Positions 46,986-59,247 of a DNA stretch of 64,000 nt are shown in pieces. The stretch covers positions 25,003,247-25,067,246 of the forward strand of contig NC_081173.1 of NCBI RefSeq assembly GCF_012432095.1, read 5' to 3'. The notes below the pieces were generated by a model that saw nothing but the letters and a program-made list of their open reading frames with translations, was not told the DNA's origin and did no database searches. The DNA comes from Onychostoma macrolepis. Taxonomy: Eukaryota > Chordata > Actinopteri > Cypriniformes > Cyprinidae. Both the position numbers and the translations under genes were made by a program. How positions within the stretch are numbered: position 1 is the first letter of the stretch; each line of letters opens with the position of its first letter.

Positions 46986-48837
46986 CATATTTGCCATACA
47001 AAACTGATTTTCAAAGCTGTCATGAGCTCTTTTTGCTCATTTTTAAACATCAACTCTCTTCTTTTATGCACATCTGGCCCTGCAGAGTGTTTCACGGGAC
47101 ACATTGTGTTGCTGTTTTCGATGGGATTTTACTTTGTGTTCAGGCCATACTGAATATCCAGTACCCCAAAAAGGGGTAATAACTTCAACCATGTACACAG
47201 CTGGTGCCAAAGAGCCAAAAGTAGGTCAATGAACAAGCCACAGCACAACCCACCACAGCATTGTGTTTGTCTTCAAATAATAAGGGGGCCTAATGAAAGA
47301 AAAGACGTTTTCAGTGGTAGGAACTGTTTTGTGATGGTGTATACGATACAAATTCAGTATCATGAGAAGCATTTAATTACATGGAGGGTTTGGTTCAGGA
47401 CTTTCAATGTGTTTGAGTGTCCTATAAATTCAGCGTATACAAAATGCATGTTGTCATCCTAACAAACACTGAAATATCCACAAGGCATTGCAGTCTTTCT
47501 TTAAAATCCCCCAAAGTACACCACAACCAGATGGCCCAAAAGCTCATTGGATCCTCTCCATGAATAACCAAACCAAAACCACACTTCTCCATCTCAGGCC
47601 TAACATCTCTGCACTAGACATTTCCCTCAGGAATCCTCAGCTCTGTCCACAAGTTCTGCTCACAAATGGGAAAAGCAGACTAGACGCAGAGCAAAACTGT
47701 TATAGCAAAACTGAAAATCTGTGTTTGGCTTCTACTAAAGGGGTAAAATCATGAGGAATCGAATCTTCATTGATGTTTTGAGATAAAAGACCTGTACTTG
47801 TATACTTTCACAACTTCCTCATATAGGCACTAGGAATCTATTTAAAACAAGCTGCAAAAATGACTCATTCTAAACTTCCGCAATCTTCTGACATAAACAA
47901 CTGATTGTGCATGTTTACACATTAACAATGACACCAATTGATGTTCAGAAACTCAACCTGCCTAGTGACAGTGAATTAAGGAAGAACCAGGACAGATATA
48001 TTATTCATAAAGAACGAAACCCCCTGCCATTTATGCTTAAATTTAAGTAAAATTTTGACAAACCTTGAGTGGGTGATGCCTGCCGCTCTGAATAGCCTTC
48101 TGAAGGATCCCAACATTGGAAAGTTCTCGCCAAGCGTTACATCCCTGGTTATAATATAAACCAATATAAACATAAACCAAAGACATTTTTAAGTAAATAC
48201 CAGAATGATCTATTTCCGTATCAAGTTGGAATCTGAAGACTCTCTTCAATGTTTTCTGTAGAAAATGGGAAATCTGCAGAATTCTACATGATTTAAATAG
48301 CAAAATGTGTTAAACTCTTTGAAATCATAATACATTTCCAAAATTATTAAGAGATGAACATGCGAAATAGAACATTATAAAAGACAAAATGAAATTCTAT
48401 GAAAATTTCTCTGCTTCTGTGGGCACAAATTCAGTATGTAGCCTACCTCTCCATATTTGACTTTTTTCTTAACAAAAGGTACAGTATCTGAATGCCAAAT
48501 TCATTTGAGTTGTTGATGCATCAGTCTGACAGTTTTCAGGGCACTGAACAAACATGTGGTGTTTTTGCACTGATTTCACTATGGGGAGAGGAACAAAGTG
48601 ACAAGTACCAGCAAGGCTTTTAAAAAAAGAACCAAATAGAAAGAGATCGAATCGGCTCAGTGCTCTTTGTGGAAGAGGTGTAGTGATGAAAGAAAGCCTG
48701 AAGAACAGAGTGCAAAAGAAGAGGGGGAAGAGCTGTGTGTGTGCAACCGGTATTCCAGACATGTAGGGTGTCTCGCACTGGAAATGGAACTGTCAACACC
48801 CCACCATGCATCATCACTCACATCTCTCACACTCACT

Positions 48838-48871
<34 letters not shown>

Positions 48872-49690
48872 CTGTTGTCCTCATTGCAGTGCAATTAAAC
48901 TTCTAGAGAAAAAAAAAATAGGGACAGAGAGGGGGATGTGCGGCGTTGAGTCCAACCGAATCCAATTTTGCTCTCCAAACATTTACTGTTCTGTTTTTGA
49001 TTTTATCCATTAGATATTGATTGGTTGATAAAAACTGGGCAGGTGTAGAAGGGCTGAAAGAGGGACTGGTGACATAAACTGAAAATTCAAGTTGTTACAT
49101 TGATAAAAGAAAATAAACAAGGTCAATTTTCATTTCATGTCGACTTCAAAGGTTTTATCTGGTATAGCATTTGATCCAGTTGTAGATCTCAGAGGAAGAC
49201 AGGGGTAGAAATTGTTTCTTATGAATTACGAGGTCTAGAAATCGGGGTTAAACCAAACCAGCAGTCACAAACAATAATAGACCTTCACTGTGTTGTGAGA
49301 TATGTGTGTCTTGACACAAAATGCACAGGAAGTGGGTCATATACACACAGGAAGAGGTCAAAGCCCATCAATGACCATTTTCATCCTTTCAACTTTATCA
49401 CTATCTATTCAGAATCATGCAGACTTTCACATGACAAAAACCATGATTCAACAGAGAGAAGGAGATTTATGTTAAGGTTTTGAAGACTACTTCTGGGCAG
49501 TGCTTTAGCTCTCTAACAAAATAACACTAAATAAAGAAACTAATTGATCAGTTTTCACACCAGACCTTTTAACTAAATTATCCAGCTGTTCTAAACGGGT
49601 ATTTTCTAAATGTTAAACACAAACATTAAATTTAGTACCCAGTTAGGTGGCTACATGTAATATTGGCCATTTTACAATGCATTTATCACA
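46986..49690. other. Intergenic DNA, low-repeat, with (CA)n
   Basis: About 2.7 kb with few repeats. A CA run lies at 48838-48872. Several short frames (for example 47488-47754 plus and 48469-48762 minus) match no protein family that could be recognised. Confidence 0.45.
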
Positions 49691-49893
49691 TTATCTGCTA
49701 TCTGCACAAAAAGTATTATTGTTTTTGACAAAAAAAAAATTCAATTCAATTCAATTCAATTAAATGTTAAATTAATAAATTAATAGACAGACATTGGGGG
49801 GGGGGGCAAAACAAGCAAATTAAATGTATGAAATATAGGCACTTTTTATGATGCATTTATCATACTGAAGGAAATGCACAGAAAGTGTTACAA

Positions 49894-49926
<33 letters not shown>

Positions 49927-50010
49927 TGTATGTTTAAGTAAATATTAAATATAAAATTAAATATTAAAATATTAATTAATAAATACACAGACAGACAGAC
50001 AGACCGACCT
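49691..50010. repeat. Low-complexity cluster: (ATTCA)n, poly-G, (AAT)n, (GACA)n
   Basis: TTCAATTCAATTCAATTCAA at about 49740, a run of 13 G at about 49796-49808, AAT units at 49894-49926 and ACAGACAGACAGAC at about 49987-50003. Confidence 0.9.
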
Positions 50011-51324
50011 CAGGGGAAAAAGAAGCAACCATTAATATTGGTAGTTTTATGATGCATTTATCACACTCAAGGAACGTGCATAAAAAGCTTAAAGGAGATT
50101 AAAATGGGTGGAATGGTAACTATTCACAGTAATTAAAAATATTTCCTTTCCTTTATGCATTCATTTAAAACTAAATAAACCTAAAATCTGTACAGTTTTA
50201 ATAGCTGCCAATGCTGTGTATAATAAATACTACATAAAGAGTTTGATCAGAAATCCAATCACATAAGAGGAGCAAAAGAGAAAGAGAAAACACGCACTGT
50301 TTTACGCACTGCAGGGTGTCCCAACAGTGTTGGAATTGAGGGGGCTGGGGGGTCCCGGACCTCCCATAAGCATTAAGGGACCCCCCATAACACCCAAAAT
50401 ATATAATTGCATAATGCTCCCAAAATTCAAGATGCGGCAGAAAATATTTTTATAATTTCATATAGTTATTCAATATCACACGAAGAGTGCCATTAGGATT
50501 AAAATATCAAAACATTAATGCATTTGTAACTGCAGGTTAAATGCATTCATGTTTTGCATTAAATAATGTATAAATACATCTGAATGCCACTTCAGATGCA
50601 GCCTCTGTGTTTCCTCTGCATTGCAAAGATGAATTTTGTTGATAATGATTTTACTGATAATGATATCCACATATATTAAGAATATCAAAAACTTTAGAAG
50701 TCAGCTGCCCACTGCAGTCCTGCAGCTCAGTACACTCAGTAAAATATCATCTGTTATCGATAAAATCCCAGAAAATATCTATGTATCTATCTATATATAT
50801 ATACCCAAAAGATATATATTTTTTGTCTATATTGCACACCCCTAAGATAGATATTAAATTCTTCTTTGCTTAGTGATTGTTTGCACATAATTCACTGATC
50901 ATCGTAAAATAAGCTTTTATCTTAGAATTAGGTTTTCTCAACGATAACGAGGACAAGACAAAAATATGAATCATATTTAGGCTATACAAGGTTTTATATT
51001 TTTCATTTTTGAAGTAGGGGGGGGGTCTGGTTAGGGGGACTGATCTTCAAAGATGACATGCTGATTTTTGGGTGGGGTCTTATCCTGTTTTTTTGCTGAA
51101 GTGATAACTCTTAAGAAAATCCCCTCCATCTCTGAACAGCAAAGGTTTCGTAGCTCTTTATTTCATTCCCTTGGCCTTCACATGCCCTGGATCCTGACAC
51201 AATGCTCCACAGCTACAGGGTCACCAAAGGTCAGCGTGATTACAAAGGACCTGGAGAGACATACAGAGAGAGAATGAGAGGGGCTGTCAAGACTTTGCTG
51301 ATGCCACAGGAAGCTCTGCTGATT
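50011..51324. other. Intergenic DNA, no recognised gene
   Basis: This includes a G/C-run-rich patch (50330-50395: GAGGGGGCTGGGGGGTCCCG and GGGACCCCCC) and a TATC/TA-rich patch near 50780-50820. The plus-strand frames at 51068-51387 are unrecognised. Confidence 0.45.
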
Positions 51325-51520
51325 ACTGGTGTTGATGGATTAGATGGGCGGAACCTTAGCAGTATCCTGAAGGACCTGGGATACTAATACAATGCCTTCA
51401 GGTTCAATCTCAAGTAGAAAAGGTACTGAGAACCAAGTTAAATCATCATTGTGCCCTTGAACAAAGCAGTTAGCCTAGATTTACCTCTGAGAAATGTCCC
51501 CAAATTAAAATGTCATCGTT
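51325..51520 (+). repeat. Possible tRNA-SINE-like sequence
   Basis: A B-box-like AGGTTCAATCTC (about 51399) is followed by a CCCTTGAACAAAGCAGTTAGCC motif (about 51455) that resembles fish SINE sequence. The A box is not convincing. Confidence 0.35.
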
Positions 51521-52116
51521 CAGAGGCTGCTCTTTTGCTGCACACTTAATGGACTTTTTATCACCTTTAGACAAAATTAAATTAAATTAAAAGTGCATAC
51601 ATGTTTTTGTTGAGTATCATATTTGATACATCAGGCTTTTATGGCTCATATTCCTCAAAAGCCAGATCAATCATATGTGATACCTACATTTTAACATGAT
51701 TTTTAACACGTTCGTCTTGAAATATTACTAACAATATAAAAGTTATTGCCATGTTTAATAAAAAGTATAAGTATATAAAAAGTTTTATCAAAAGTAAAGA
51801 TTAAGACATATGAGACGCTCGGGAGGGGGAAGTTTAAAAAGGAATAAACTATCAATCTGACGACAGAAGTAATGTAGTAGATTGCATACAACAGGTTTAT
51901 GAGTACAGTTTTGATCATGTTGATCATTTAGAGGCCTTCGAAATTTGTGTATCAAATATGATACAGTAGATTTTATCAAAGAGAAACTAATGACTATTGA
52001 AGAGCTCTCTTTTGTGGTTCTTCTTTCCTAAAGCTAGTGCACCAGCTGGTCAGCATGAAATACTTCTACATTTCATCCAAACTTCCTACCTAAAGTACAA
52101 ACACACACATGCACGC

Positions 52117-52149
<33 letters not shown>

Positions 52150-52859
52150 TCACAGAAGGCCATGGTTTTACATTAAAGTGCACCAAGCTGTTTTGTGATT
52201 GTTTTCTCAGATCATGAGAATCAGTCCAAAAACTCCCTAAACACAAATTCCTCTCTCGGATCAACTCACAAGACCAAGTGCAGTTCACTGACAGACTCCT
52301 CATGGTAGAGGATACATTTGTTCCTCACATGGTGGTGCCTCTAGAGTCAAACAGAATGATCCCATTATGCCAAACCATGTGTATTGTGAGTTTTTATTGT
52401 CGAGCCCAGCTGTTAAACACAAAAATAGTTCAAGCATCACCCACCATCAGTACAGAACAACCACAAATCTCTCGGCCTCTGAAACCAACGTAATGGCAAC
52501 AGCTGGTATAGAACACTGTGCAGCTCAGAGTTTGCAAAAACATATAACTTTATTTTCCTGTTATTTCATACAGTTTCTTGACTGAAACTGCAAACTAATG
52601 ACTTTTGTTATACAACCCTAGAGAAAGAGCTCTCTGGCTACGAGCAGAGTGTGGATCTAGTCTTGTAAATTTTCTAAGAACCAAGGGACAAGTTATAAAA
52701 CAACAAAAGGTTAAAGTTCCTGGCAAAACATGCAAATTACAGTTTTAACAGCGACGTGTCACAAATAAGATTTTATATTTACTAACATGGTTTATATAAG
52801 ACAAAAATGTGTGGCATTTGCCTACATGTAAAAATTACTTCCACTATAACACAAGGTGT
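51521..52859. other. Intergenic DNA with (CA)n
   Basis: A CA-rich run lies at 52100-52149. The remainder is unassigned. Confidence 0.45.
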
Positions 52860-53193
52860 TCCAAGGAGTTCTGTAAACTTTACAAAATTATTTTAATTTT
52901 AATAATAAAAGACTGTAAAAACGGTTAACTGCGAGTTCTCTTACTATAATAGACTGTATGTGACATTTCATGCAATTTTACAGTGAAATACTATGTACAG
53001 TTTCTAAAGCAATGGTAAATGTATTATAAAGGTAAAAACAGATTTTAGTGGCATTATTTGGTAAATTAACACCACTTCAGTTAATAAAATATAAGTTTTT
53101 TACTGTTAATTTAACTTAAAAACTTAACTAAAACTTTAAATTGTGCTACCATATTTGTTTTACCCTAAATTTCACTTCGACTTTTAATACAGT
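52860..53193. repeat. CACTGTAAAAA-type element fragment
   Basis: GACTGTAAAAACGGTTAACT near 52910, ATGCAATTTTACAGTGAAAT near 52972 and the end TTTAATACAGTG at 53191 belong to the CACTG-ended group of fish elements. It is diverged. Confidence 0.55.
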
Positions 53194-53850
53194 GTATGAT
53201 TTTCAATTTGTTATGAACTAAAGTTGAATACTTTGGATCATATTATATAATGCTCACAATATAAAGTTATAGTGCCGTTATAGTGCTCACAATACAAAGT
53301 TATAGTGTAGTCACAGTGCTTATATAGCACTAATCAACCAAATGATTACTAAAGTAATTAAAGAAAAAAATTCTGTGGCGTTCTAGCTCAGCCTTGTTAT
53401 AGTGAGAAAAATAAGGAAGTCATTTAAAGGATGTTTGTGAAGGAAACAGGTGCACAAAAACACTGCTTGTCACAGAAAGCTCCTTCTAACCCAGCTGCCA
53501 CTAATGTATGACAAATGCTTGTTTTGAGATGCATGATTGGAGATATGATTGTGGTCCTGGAACAAAGAGCGGGACTCTGAGTCTGCAGGAACTACTCATG
53601 AGACCTGTAGAAATGGGAGAGGCAGGCAAACTTGAGGGCTGTGCTTGGAATAGCATGCAACTAAACTGCTATTTTGGCAGAATATAGTATGCATATGCAA
53701 ATGTTCGGCATGCATGGAATTCCCAGATAATCAACTACATTTGTCAAAATGTGCAATAAGCAATTGTATATTTCCATAATGTAATAATCTACCAGCAGGG
53801 GCTAACAAGGCTATGCTAACCAACCAAGCATCACTGGATGACCTATAGGG
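53194..53850. other. Intergenic DNA, no recognised features
   Basis: Mixed composition. Nothing supported. Confidence 0.4.
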
Positions 53851-53852
53851 TG

Positions 53853-54260
53853 CACTGTAAAAAATAATTGTAATTTTAACTGTAAAATTTTGTAAAAACG
53901 CTACAGAAAATAAGTTCCCGTACTATATACAGGGAAAAACTGTAAAAGATCTAACCAGACATTTCATGTAATTTTACAGTAAAATGCTGTTAATTGTACA
54001 GTTTTTAGAAGTAAAAAAGAACAAATCAATATATAATTTACAGTCAAAAACTGTAAACTGATATTCCCAGAATTCCCTGCGTGTTTTTTTTAATAGTTTT
54101 TTGTTATCAGTTATGTATATTTGGGCTTTATGTTACATCTTCTGTTGTTTAATGAAAGTTTATTGCATTATTTAAGTATCGTGTGTTACCATGATGGTGT
54201 TTTGTGTTTGCATGAATGACTCTGTGCACCTTCTATAGATTAGTATATATTTCTGCTTGT
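53853..54260. repeat. CACTGTAAAAA-type element, left part
   Basis: The terminus CACTGTAAAAAATAATTGTA is followed by repeated ACTGTAAAA, TTTTACAGT and CAGTTTTT motifs in both orientations, as in CACTA-like non-autonomous elements. A matching right end was not located. Confidence 0.6.
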
Positions 54261-54439
54261 GGCAAAGCTACTTGTGATGCTCTTAGATTCTTCATATGGC
54301 TTTCTCTTTTAGTTTTACCACCTGCATTATTATGGTGCTTGTCAGTATGTTAAAGGTACAAAACAGATTTTAATAGCAGTGTGCGCTGTTAAAATGTCTA
54401 AGTTTTGTTTTCCTATATTGACATGCTTTCTAAGATCTC

Positions 54440-54632
54440 ACCTTCTCACACGCCACGATTGATCAATTTTGCACAATGCCTGAACGCTTCAGGTCAAACT
54501 ACTTTTCAGCCTTACTTCAGGAAGTAAGAAAACAATAGGAAAATTAAGCCAAATTCCAGACATTTTAGGTAATTTTGAAATCCTGGCCAAAACAAGTCCA
54601 GGGGAAAAAAGCATATATGGTCACCCTATACT
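54440..54632. repeat. Interspersed repeat fragment (TAGGGTGACCATAT type)
   Basis: Read on the minus strand it begins TATAGGGTGACCATATATGC followed by CCTGGACTTGTTTTGGCCAG and AATTACCTAAAATGTCTGGA, a motif series common in teleost repeats. The solo LTR inserted just beside its end. Confidence 0.6.
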
Positions 54633-54637
54633 GCTAC

Positions 54638-55128
54638 TGTTACGGGGCTGATGAGACGAGAGACGTGCGGATCCATATGCAGACTTTTATTTAGCAGAGA
54701 CGTGGTCATAACAGGCAGGGTCGAACAGTGGCAAACAGGTATAACATGGGCGAGACAAAGAGTAAACAAAGACAAGCGTGGGTCGACGATCGGCGAACAG
54801 TATCCAAAGGGGCGAGACAGGAGAGGTAATCCAAAACGTCAGCGATAGTCCAGGCAGGGGAAAACACAATCCGACAAAGGCAAGGCTAGGCGAGGCAAGG
54901 CAAGACTAGGAAACTAACGGGGCTCTGTAGGGCAGCGATAATGCATACAATACTCGGCCGTGACGGAAGGAAAGTCCAGGGTTGAAATAGAGTGTGTGAT
55001 TAGTGAGAGCTGTGTGTGCAATCGGTGCAATTGTAATATGTGACAGCTGTGTGATCTGTGCGATAAATGATAGTGAGTGAGTGACCTCTGGTGGTGAGTG
55101 AATGGAAGTACAGACCAGATTTGTGACA
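54638..55128 (-). mobile_element. Solo LTR of a retrotransposon (Ty3/gypsy-like), 491 bp
   Basis: On the minus strand the unit begins TGTCACAAATCTGG and ends CCCCGTAACA, the TG...CA form of LTRs. Identical GCTAC 5-mers flank it (54633-54637 and 55129-55133), which is the target duplication of an LTR element. A polyadenylation signal AATAAA in CTAAATAAAAGTCTGC lies about 50 bases before the LTR end. No internal gag/pol sequence is present on either side, so the copy is a recombined solo LTR. Assignment to Ty3/gypsy is inferred from resemblance to fish gypsy LTRs. Confidence 0.87.
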
Positions 55129-55162
55129 GCTACACATTTTAATATCTCATTTTCAACTTTAA

Positions 55163-55872
55163 AGGTTCAATAGGCGATTGTCTTCAGAAACATTTTTTGT
55201 TATGCTGGTTGAAATTCTCTTCACATCCTGATAGCAATCATTAAGTTAAGTGGTCTAAATGTATTTATCTGTATTTATATATTCTGTGGAAGGCGTAGAA
55301 CCAAGAAATGTTCGTCCAATCAAAACGTTCGGTCCGAGCGTTTTAATTGTCTCTCCTACCTGCCTGTCAACGTATGTATTTGCATACTCCTTTATTTCAC
55401 TGACGTTTATTTCACTTCGGAACATTCATTCACGGATTTGCGCTGCGCAGCATCTTCACACACAGACGAAACTTAATATAGAAAATAAATAAATACAAAT
55501 GAAATTCACGTCTCGCACACTTTAATGCCCTTTGTATGGAACATATATGCTCGCTTTGAAATGGAATCATGACAGAATATCTGGTGATGTCCACTTCGCA
55601 AGGCACTTATGACTTACGGTCGAACAGAACAACCGTCGGACGTGATAAGATATACATATGAAATGTGCAGAGCGGAGGGCGCGAGGACTGCAATTGGAAA
55701 CCGCTGATGTAGCCTATTGTAATAATTTAATGTTGTCTCTGGTATTCTGCTCTTTGAACGTATGTGCATTTAGGGGGCATGGCTTTGGACGGCGATTGCA
55801 GGGAGGGTGGGACATTCGCTTTCAGTGCTATCAGGCTAAAGTTAGCATTTTCCGAGATCTCCTATTGCACCT
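55163..55872. mobile_element. TTAA-flanked non-autonomous element, 710 bp
   Basis: The ends AGGTTCAATAGGCGAT and (inverse) AGGTGCAATAGGAGAT are flanked by TTAA at 55159-55162 and 55873-55876. The interior is GC-richer than the surroundings and has no transposase frame. The two short plus-strand frames (55259-55492 and 55658-55876) are not recognisable proteins. This is a second family using TTAA, distinct from 17737..18227. Confidence 0.88.
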
Positions 55873-55879
55873 TTAACTT

Positions 55880-57830
55880 TTGTTCGAACTGTTAAAACAA
55901 AATTAGATGTAATTTTCCACGCAAAACAATTTTTATATTTCCAAACTGGATGCAACTTGCCCAAATAAACATGCAACATGAGGCCATATGACATAGTAAC
56001 TGAAATGTTCACAACCTTTCAGTAAATTAACTGAAATTGAAACAAAAGTGGAATAAAAGAGAAATTGGTTGTGCATTTGTAGTGGAGTATCCAACGTTCG
56101 GCATAAACTGACAGGCCCTCATCTTCTGCGTGTTTTTTAAGCCAGTAATCATAATTGCATTGCTTCAAAGCATGTGCATGCACTGCAAGCTCAAACTCAC
56201 ATAAACAGGCAGTCGCACCCCGACTCACTGCTAGATCAGGCCATCCAGGGCGTTTCCTCTCACCTCTTTGCTATCATCTTTTCTTTACTGTCAAGAGCTC
56301 TCTTAAACACATTGCCATTCAGCCCACTGGTGAGTACATTACCGCTTTTATTTGTGAATTACCTGTTTTGCGTATAAGGTTGTGTGAGGTGTGTAGTGAA
56401 TCCTTCTGGAAGCACAGCATCTTTCATACATTTGATTTCAGATGCACATATACCCAAAACAGCACATTTCATTTGAGTTAAAAAGCAATCTGAACTCAAA
56501 AATCAATCTTTCAGACATCTCCTAGTTGTTTTAACTAAAGAGGTTTGTTAGAACCCCCTCAAAAATGTCAGCATAGAAAGGTTGTTTAGACATCAGAGTT
56601 GTAAAATCAGACTTATTATTATTAATACAGATATTAATATAAATATAATCTGCATCATTATCATTTCCCACAACGTATTACAGATGTTTGCAGAAAACTT
56701 TGATTTAAATTTAAGATTGATATGAAACATGTACAGTGAGACCTTAAATATATTTACATCTTGTATTAGACGTTTTAAATATATATTGGTGACATATCTT
56801 CTGACAAATGAGCAAGCAAACAAGCTACACTGTTCATGGCTTATGATCAACCTCAATGCATTTCACAACAGGAAACCACAATGCGAATGCAGTTGGTAGT
56901 TCAACTCTTAATTTTTTTGTCTTTTAAATGACATGAAAAATTAAAAAGCAGCAAAAACAAAATGTTCTTAAGTGATCGTTTAAACAAAAATGTAATCTAG
57001 AACCATATTAGTATTTATGATTGTGATCAAATTCAAGAATGACTGGAAAAAATAAACCAAAATCCTTCTTGCATCAATCTTGGCCGCATCCACATTTAAA
57101 TCATCATCTTGGAGCTTATGTAAGACTAGTCTCATTATAGTGCCTGTGGTCATGGTGGTACAGTCACCACTCATGTAATGCCTGCCTACAGTGATGCAGA
57201 AAAGGGATGACTTAAAGTTTGACAAATAAATCGATTAAAGCTGTTTGACATCAAGGGCTAAAAGATCTTGATCAAAATCCCACATTAAGGTAACCTCAGG
57301 CAATAAACTTGTGTCCATTACTTCAGATCAAGTTATTTTTCACGAATATATAATCCAAATCAAATCAATCAACATGGCTCCTACAATCACGGAAAACCTG
57401 GAAATACCAGGAAATGAAACATTTATATCAGATAAAAAATGCACACATTTATATAAAAAAAGAACTAAAAAAAAAAATAAATAATCGACCATTAATTTTA
57501 ATTTAATTAATTTAAACTTTGTGTAAAACATAAAGAAAAAAATAAGGGAATTCTAATATAAATATACGTATGTTCATCTCTGATATAGGCCTATTTAATT
57601 GGCAGAATAATGGCTCTTGTAATCTATTTTTGGGTCATTCTACAGAAACATTCACTTTTGGTATAGCAAGATGTCTTAAAATGTATTTCTTTTTCTAACA
57701 TTTAAACTTAGACCACATTATATAGATTACCTTTTGACTTTATGAATACTAGTAAATGACAGCTTAATTTAATTTTATTTTATTTTTTTAGCTTTTTTGT
57801 GCAATTATTTCAAAACCACATGTACTATTT
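55880..57830. other. Intergenic DNA, AT-rich, no recognised gene
   Basis: No exon or element is identified. Frames at 56155-56481 and 56593-56856 are unrecognised. Confidence 0.45.
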
Positions 57831-57832
57831 TT

Positions 57833-58075
57833 TAGGGTTGTTCCGATTCCGATACTAGTACCGGAAATTCCACCGATACCACAAAAAAATCTGGCATCGG
57901 TATCGGTGAGTACTTGAATCCATGTACCGATCCGATACCATTCTTAAACAAGACCTATAGTTATGCGCGCTAACTTTGCTTAACGCTGCAAATCGGAAAT
58001 CAATTCTTCTTCGCTGCTCAGAATGCAAACACAGGAAGTTGTGCACAAGCAACCACTATTTAGAGCAGCAAAGAA
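57833..58075 (+). mobile_element. hAT-like element, left-end fragment
   Basis: It starts TAGGGTTGTTCCGATTCCGA and continues with GATAC/GTATCGG repeats (ATACCAC, GGCATCGGTATCGG, CCGATCCGATACC), the sub-terminal pattern of a common fish hAT group. No matching right end was found downstream, so the copy is truncated or rearranged. Confidence 0.65.
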
Positions 58076-58790
58076 TAAATACAAACGTGGTAGCACATTG
58101 CCAGTAAATCACTCGCATATGCGACTAAATCTTCACCCTGGGCGACTAAATAGTGTATAATATTAGCCACCGGCTAATAAATGCTCAGATTATACTCGCC
58201 AGTGTGTGAGTTGGAGGCTATGTATAAGTTTAGCACAGGTATATTTTCACTCGCTGAACACTCTGACCAAGCGCTTCAGAGATTCACTCTCCATCAAGCG
58301 ATCTGGGCTATTTTTCAGTGCATCTGAATGAATGCGCAGCGTACCGTAAGCTCTAGTGTGAAGTGCACGACTCTCCGTCGCTTTGCTTTTTTTCCTCACA
58401 CGCAAAGAGAGAGAGAGAGAGTCTTAGATGTAGCGAGTCAATTCTGCTTGGTATGTAAACGATATTCTTTGTTGTATTTTCCTGTCAGAATAACGGAGTT
58501 CCTTTGGAATTCTTCAACTTTTAAGAACTGCCGGGTTCTCCGGTAGTAGGCGGAGCTAATGCGCAAGCGACAATCTCATTGGCTGGCGCTCACCTATAAT
58601 CGTCCCTGTTTTGATTTCAGCAAATCAGTTCAAGCGAACGCAGACAACGTGATTAATATTCATGAATCCAGCAGCTCGTTAATCCTTAGTGCGTTTTATA
58701 TTGTTCTTAGTAGAATTCATAGTATGATTATTATTTTATCAGTATTATTGATAGTGCCCCCATTTTTAGAGAAACACTGAATGACCAAAA
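58076..58790. repeat. GC-richer block, probably transposon-derived
   Basis: Directly after the hAT end is CpG-containing sequence (ATATGCGACTAAATCTTCAC and the GGGCGACTAAATAG motif, then CTCTGACCAAGCGCTTCAGA, then a GA run at 58405-58420). It looks like repetitive cyprinid sequence rather than a host promoter, but no ends were identified. Confidence 0.4.
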
Positions 58791-59239
58791 AAGCACCACC
58801 ACCAGTTCAGTTAAAATGACCGTATTCATGGTTACCAAGTTTTAATTCTAATTGCTAAAGTTATATCATTAAATAATACTCAGTTATCATAGTACATTTA
58901 TAATGCTTGACTGACTGATGTTAAGAGTGTACTTTTAGATATTTAAATAGATGTGCCATTTTCCAAACATTATATATTATATTTTTTTGTTTACTCGCCA
59001 GACTATCTATCTATCTATCTATGGTGAAGCACACCATAAAATAATTGTATCTATTCATACAGTTCTAGTAGTACATACAGCTGTTTAACCAGATATATAG
59101 AAATATTATTTCTCAATTTTTTTCCCAGCACATGTAGTCAGAGTTAAACAGAAAAATAATGAAAATGCATGAAATAAGGAAATTATATTTTATTTATTTA
59201 ATGTGACAGAAAAATAAATAAATAAATAAACAATAAATA
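58791..59239. other. Intergenic DNA with (TCTA)n
   Basis: A TCTATCTATCTATCTATC run lies at about 59004-59022. The rest is AT-rich. Confidence 0.5.
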
Positions 59240-59247
59240 GGTCATAC

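Noticed and set aside
51068..51387. Overlapping plus-strand frames
   Set aside because: They overlap in different frames with no recognisable domain; part coincides with SINE-like sequence.
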